From Pseudomonadota bacterium (lineage in GTDB: Bacteria; Pseudomonadota; Alphaproteobacteria; Caulobacterales; Caulobacteraceae): a stretch of 13,445 bases of DNA. This document shows, in pieces, positions 12,965 to 13,445 of the stretch; positions within the stretch are counted from its first letter, which is position 1; each line of letters begins with the position of its first letter. Location: the NCBI GenBank assembly GCA_023434265.1, contig JAEYTA010000204.1:1-13445 (forward strand), written 5' to 3'. The notes under the pieces were generated by a model, which ran no database searches, was not told where the DNA came from, and worked only from the letters and a program-made list of their open reading frames with translations. The position numbers were made by a program, and so were the translations under genes.

Positions 12965-13445
12965 GCGGTCTGTTGACCGGCATCGTGCCGGTGTTCGCCA
13001 TGATCGCCCTCGGCTGGGGACTGAAGCAGGTCCGCTTCCTCGCCGACGACGGCTGGCGGGCGGTCGAGCGGCTGACCTATTTCGTCTTCTATCCGGCCTT
13101 CCTCGTGCCGGCGGTGTGGGGCGCGGACTTCAGCGCCGGCACGGCTGGGCCGGTGGCGCTGAGCACCATCGGCGTCTCGCTGGGGGTGGTGGCCCTGACC
13201 ATCCTAGCCAAGCCGGCCCTGCACCTGCCGGACCCGTCGTTCACCAGCGTCTTTCAGGGCGTGGTGCGCTGGAACGGCTTTGTCTTCCTGCCGGTAGCGA
13301 CGGCGGTTTTCGGACAAGCGGGACTGGGCACGGCGGCGGTGGCCTTCGGCGTTCTGGCGCCGGCGCTGAACGTGGTCTGCGTGCTGGCGCTGGCGCGCTG
13401 GGGCGCCGGACAGGGCGGCGGCTGGCGGCTGGCGCTGCGCTCGCT
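12961..13445 (+). CDS. AEC-family (auxin efflux carrier-like) transporter, N-terminal part
   Basis: The frame runs off the right edge; 161 residues are visible. The GTG start at 12961 overlaps the ruvX stop as GTGA, so the two are probably coupled. The N-terminus MSGLLTGIVPVFAMIALGWG is the first membrane helix typical of AEC permeases. It is followed by RLTYFVFYPAFLVPAVWG, a third helix (VALSTIGVSLGVVALTIL), the conserved FQGVVRWNGFVFLP segment and a fourth helix ending near NVVCVLALA. The half seen fits a ten-helix carrier. AEC proteins move small organic anions or similar metabolites; the substrate cannot be told from sequence. Pairing with ruvX looks like shared transcription rather than shared function. 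Confidence 0.9.
   Translation, partial: MSGLLTGIVPVFAMIALGWGLKQVRFLADDGWRAVERLTYFVFYPAFLVPAVWGADFSAGTAGPVALSTIGVSLGVVALTILAKPALHLPDPSFTSVFQGVVRWNGFVFLPVATAVFGQAGLGTAAVAFGVLAPALNVVCVLALARWGAGQGGGWRLALRS

Noticed and set aside
1..13445. CRISPR array, tRNA or rRNA genes, insertion sequences, prophage or defence system
   Set aside because: No regularly spaced repeats, cloverleaf, transposase, integrase, terminal inverted repeats or defence-type domains were seen; most genes are ordinary core genome.

Overview
This window looks like chromosome from an alphaproteobacterium of the Caulobacterales, Brevundimonas being the best guess. The reasons are very high GC with codons ending in G or C, a Caulobacter-type HdaA replication regulator, a divergent ruvX / gatCAB arrangement, a periplasmic RcnB-like protein, and promoter-like strings fitting the Caulobacter housekeeping pattern. 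The genus is inferred from gene content and style; no 16S or other marker is present. I see no tRNA, rRNA, CRISPR array, insertion sequence or prophage.

Layout. (1) Left edge to 1915, plus strand: the C-terminal part of a class II (B12-dependent) ribonucleotide reductase homologue. Its TSCPD and zinc-ribbon C-terminus is well conserved, but its catalytic barrel appears eroded. (2) 1973-3406, plus strand: two tandem exported pentapeptide-repeat proteins sharing a four-cysteine framework, closed by a strong bidirectional terminator. (3) 3466-5247, minus strand: aspS, with residues typical of a non-discriminating AspRS. (4) 5248-5713: a 466-base divergent region with no convincing gene but several inverted repeats, a triple palindrome and DnaA-box-like motifs. 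(5) 5714-6397: hdaA; 6522-6944: an RcnB-like periplasmic protein; then a second bidirectional terminator. (6) 7003-7422, minus: an unknown 139-residue protein, divergent from a GFA-family zinc protein (7512-7904). (7) 7950-12410, minus: a lipoprotein, a coupled methyltransferase, then gatC-gatA-gatB. (8) 12497 to the right edge, plus: ruvX overlapping the start of an AEC-family transporter.

How the genes work together. AspRS and GatCAB make a functional pair: the AspRS carries the His/Gly signature of enzymes that also charge tRNA-Asn with Asp, and GatCAB amidates that product (and Glu-tRNA-Gln). HdaA inactivates DnaA at the sliding clamp, and DnaA-box-like motifs and a GANTC methylation site sit just upstream of it. 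Three start sites use a 4-base GTGA overlap (pentapeptide protein 2 with a four-codon upstream ORF, methyltransferase, AEC transporter), suggesting translational coupling.

The most unusual items are the apparently catalytically dead NrdJ-like protein and the paired four-cysteine pentapeptide proteins next to it. Much of the rest is ordinary core genome. Family comparisons were made from memory of consensus sequences, without database searches.
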